Both the position numbers and the translations under genes were made by a program. From contig NZ_JAENJH010000005.1 in NCBI RefSeq assembly GCF_016595675.1, positions 310,001-374,000 on the forward strand: DNA of 64,000 bases. The letters run 5' to 3'. The notes beneath the pieces were generated by a model. That model worked only from the letters and a program-made list of their open reading frames with translations. It was not told the DNA's origin and searched no databases. The stretch is from Prauserella cavernicola (GTDB taxonomy: Bacteria; Actinomycetota; Actinomycetes; Mycobacteriales; Pseudonocardiaceae). This document shows positions 62,014 through 64,000 of this stretch, in pieces; positions within the stretch are counted from its first letter, which is position 1, and each line of letters opens with the position of its first letter.

Positions 62014-64000
62014 ATGGCCACCATCGACCCGTACTCCGATCTCGATGCCTTCGCCGCCCTGCCCCGGCTCGGTGAGCTGGCGCTCTCGCCCGACGGCCAC
62101 AGGCTCGTCGTCGGGGTGTCGACACCGGAGCGGGGCCGCCACCGCTACAGCACGGCGCTGTGGGAGCTCGACCCGTCCTGCGAGTCGCCCGCCCGCAGAC
62201 TGACCAGGAGCGACGACGGCGAGTCGGCACCCGCGTTCACGCCCTCCGGCGATCTGCTGTTCCTCTCGGCGAGACCCGGCTCGGGAGGCGATCCCGACGT
62301 CGCGGCGCTGTGGCTGCAGCCCGCCGCGGGCGGCGACGCCAGGGTGGTCGCCGCACTGCCCGGCGGCGTCACGGGCGTGGTCGTGGGCGCCGACGGCACC
62401 CTGGCTGCCGGATCGGCGATGCTGCCCTCGGCCTCCGCGACCGCGGAGGACCGGCGGCTGCGCGCGGCCCGCGAGGACGCGGGCGTCGCGGCGATCCTGC
62501 ACGAGCAGCCCCAGGTGCGGTTCTGGGACCGCGATCTCGGCCCCGCCCGCACGCGGCTGTTCGCCGCGAGCCCCGGCGGCACCGTCCCCGAGAACGGGCT
62601 CGGCCTGCGCGACCTCACCGGGCACGTCGGGTCGGCGCTGGCAAGCGAATGCACCTGGGACCTCACCCCGGACGGCCGCACGGTGGTCACGGCCTGGGCG
62701 GTGCCGGAACCCGGTGGCTCGGAGCGGCTCACGCTCGTGGCGATCGACATCGCGACCGGCGAACGCACCACGCTCGCCGACGACCCGGACCACGACTACG
62801 CCGCGCCCAGGGTCTCGCCCGACGGCACGCTCGTGGCCGTCGAGGTGCGGCAGCGCTTCACCATCGACCACCCCGGCGACCGGTGGCTCGGCGTGCTGCC
62901 GCTCGACGGCGGCGACTCTCGTGTGCTCGCGCGGGACTGGGACCGCTGGCCCAAAGCACCGCGCTGGACGCCGGACGGCACGGCACTGATCGTCGTCGCC
63001 GACGAGCACGGCCGCGCGCCCCTGTGGCGCGTGGACCTCGCCACCGGCCGGCACACGCGGCTCACGCCCGATCACGGTGCCTACACCGACCTCGCGGTGG
63101 CACCCGACGGGCACTGGGGCTACGCGCTGCGCTCGGCCGTGGACAGCCCGCCCGCACCGGTCAGGGTCGCGCTCGACGGCTCGGGCACCGTGCAGCCCCT
63201 GCTCGGCCCCGCCGAGGCGCTCGGGCTCAGCGTCGCCCCGGTGGGCAGGCTCGAGGAGGTCAGCACCACAGCGGCCGACGGCGCCACCGTCCGCGCGTGG
63301 CTGGCGCTGCCCGACCACGCCGACGAGCCGCTGCCGTTGCTGCTGCAGATCCACGGCGGGCCCGTGATGTCGGCCAACGTGTGGACGTGGCGCTGGAACC
63401 CGTGGGTCCTGGTGGCCCGCGGGTACGCGGTGCTGATGCCCGACTACGCGCTCTCGACCGGCTACGGCACGGACTTCATCCGGCGCGGCTGGGGCGAATG
63501 GGGCGGCACGCCGTACACGGATCTGATGTCGATCACCGACGCCGTACAGCAACGCCCCGACATCGACGCCTCCCGCAGCGCCGCCATCGGCGCCTCCTAC
63601 GGCGGCTACATGGTGAACTGGATCGCCGGGCACACCGACCGGTTCGACGCGATCGTCACGCTCGCCTCGATCTGGGCGATGGACCAGACGCTCGCGACCA
63701 CCGACACGCCGTCGGTGTGGGCGCGGGAGATGACCGCGCGCGCCGCGCGCGCTAACTCGCCACACCGCTTCGCCGACGCCATCACCACGCCGATGCTCGT
63801 CGGGCACGGCGACCTCGACTACCGCGTGCCCATCGGCGAGGGGCTGCGGCTGTGGTGGGACCTCGCCTCCCGGTCGGAGACCGCCGACATGGGCCCGCAC
63901 AAGTTCCTCTACTTCCCCGACGAGGGGCACTGGATCCTCAAACCGAGCCACTCGACACTCTGGTACGAGACGATGCTCGCCTTCCTCGACCACCACGTGC
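62014..64000 (+). CDS. S9 family prolyl oligopeptidase-like peptidase (3' end cut by window)
   Basis: The frame opens at ATG 62014 (MATIDPYSDLDAFAALPRLG) after AGGAAAG and runs to the window edge, 662 codons. The first 370 or so residues form a TolB/DPP-like beta-propeller (repeats such as ELALSPDGHRLVV and PAFTPSGDLLFLS). The rest is the S9 catalytic domain with Ser528 in GASYGGY, Asp602 in GDLDYRVP and His639 in DEGHWI. All three catalytic residues are present and the sequence ends in the final helix, so only a few residues should be missing. It is a cytoplasmic acylaminoacyl/dipeptidyl-peptidase type; there is no signal peptide. Confidence 0.88.
   Translation, partial: MATIDPYSDLDAFAALPRLGELALSPDGHRLVVGVSTPERGRHRYSTALWELDPSCESPARRLTRSDDGESAPAFTPSGDLLFLSARPGSGGDPDVAALWLQPAAGGDARVVAALPGGVTGVVVGADGTLAAGSAMLPSASATAEDRRLRAAREDAGVAAILHEQPQVRFWDRDLGPARTRLFAASPGGTVPENGLGLRDLTGHVGSALASECTWDLTPDGRTVVTAWAVPEPGGSERLTLVAIDIATGERTTLADDPDHDYAAPRVSPDGTLVAVEVRQRFTIDHPGDRWLGVLPLDGGDSRVLARDWDRWPKAPRWTPDGTALIVVADEHGRAPLWRVDLATGRHTRLTPDHGAYTDLAVAPDGHWGYALRSAVDSPPAPVRVALDGSGTVQPLLGPAEALGLSVAPVGRLEEVSTTAADGATVRAWLALPDHADEPLPLLLQIHGGPVMSANVWTWRWNPWVLVARGYAVLMPDYALSTGYGTDFIRRGWGEWGGTPYTDLMSITDAVQQRPDIDASRSAAIGASYGGYMVNWIAGHTDRFDAIVTLASIWAMDQTLATTDTPSVWAREMTARAARANSPHRFADAITTPMLVGHGDLDYRVPIGEGLRLWWDLASRSETADMGPHKFLYFPDEGHWILKPSHSTLWYETMLAFLDHHV

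Overview
This 64 kb window is chromosomal DNA from a high-GC actinomycete, most likely a member of the Pseudonocardiaceae (Amycolatopsis, Saccharomonospora or Prauserella type). The evidence is the strongly GC-biased third codon positions, frequent GTG starts, a WhiB protein, F420/deazaflavin-type enzymes, several large ATPase-LuxR regulators, an IniB-like protein and a 10-methyl fatty acid gene pair. I found no rRNA, tRNA, insertion sequence, prophage or CRISPR array. Genes are tightly packed on both strands and most intergenic regions are short.

Left part (1-14.9 kb): an AtuA/DUF1446 protein with a CitMHS carboxylate transporter and a divergent LysR regulator; a TetR gene; an F420-type PPOX enzyme; a cytokinin-dehydrogenase-like flavoprotein coupled to a DUF574 methyltransferase; an FAD oxidoreductase plus CFA-type methyltransferase pair that matches tuberculostearic (10-methyl) lipid synthesis; an epoxide-hydrolase-like enzyme and a secreted neutral ceramidase. 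At 14.98-18.66 kb lies a compact three-gene terpenoid operon: a class II (DxDD) diterpene cyclase, a cytochrome P450 and a UbiA-superfamily membrane protein, all with overlapping reading frames. The UbiA protein may be the class I synthase or a prenyltransferase of the pathway. purC, an AI-2E family exporter, a hemerythrin protein and two more DUF574 methyltransferases follow.

Middle part (23.8-36 kb): a polyol/sugar ABC importer operon with a zinc alcohol dehydrogenase, divergent from its SorC-type regulator, with one operator sequence repeated on both sides 105 bp apart; a Tat-exported ferritin-like protein; an IniB-like protein divergent from a large LuxR ATPase, an arrangement like mycobacterial Rv0339c-iniB; a deazaflavin-type reductase with its TetR regulator; and a secreted LamG protein behind a LacI-type palindrome. 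An RluA-type pseudouridine synthase and a topoisomerase IV pair (parE, parC) converge on a 21-bp-periodic GCGAGT array laid out as two opposed halves.

Right part (43-64 kb): a DinB2-type polymerase with an unusual steric gate, RNase Z, WhiB followed by a strong small-RNA candidate, an ETHE1-like sulfur enzyme, a MazEF-type module, and then a region (51-61 kb) that looks like one envelope or stress regulon. It has two paralogous modules (DUF7144 membrane protein plus a small RYEFR protein), a DUF1269 protein, a potassium channel, a formylglycine-generating enzyme and two tandem MalT-type LuxR regulators. A shared 7-3-7 palindrome, TCACCCG-N3-CGGGYGA, occurs upstream of these genes and of one distant membrane-protein gene. 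The window ends inside an S9 prolyl-oligopeptidase gene that is nearly complete.
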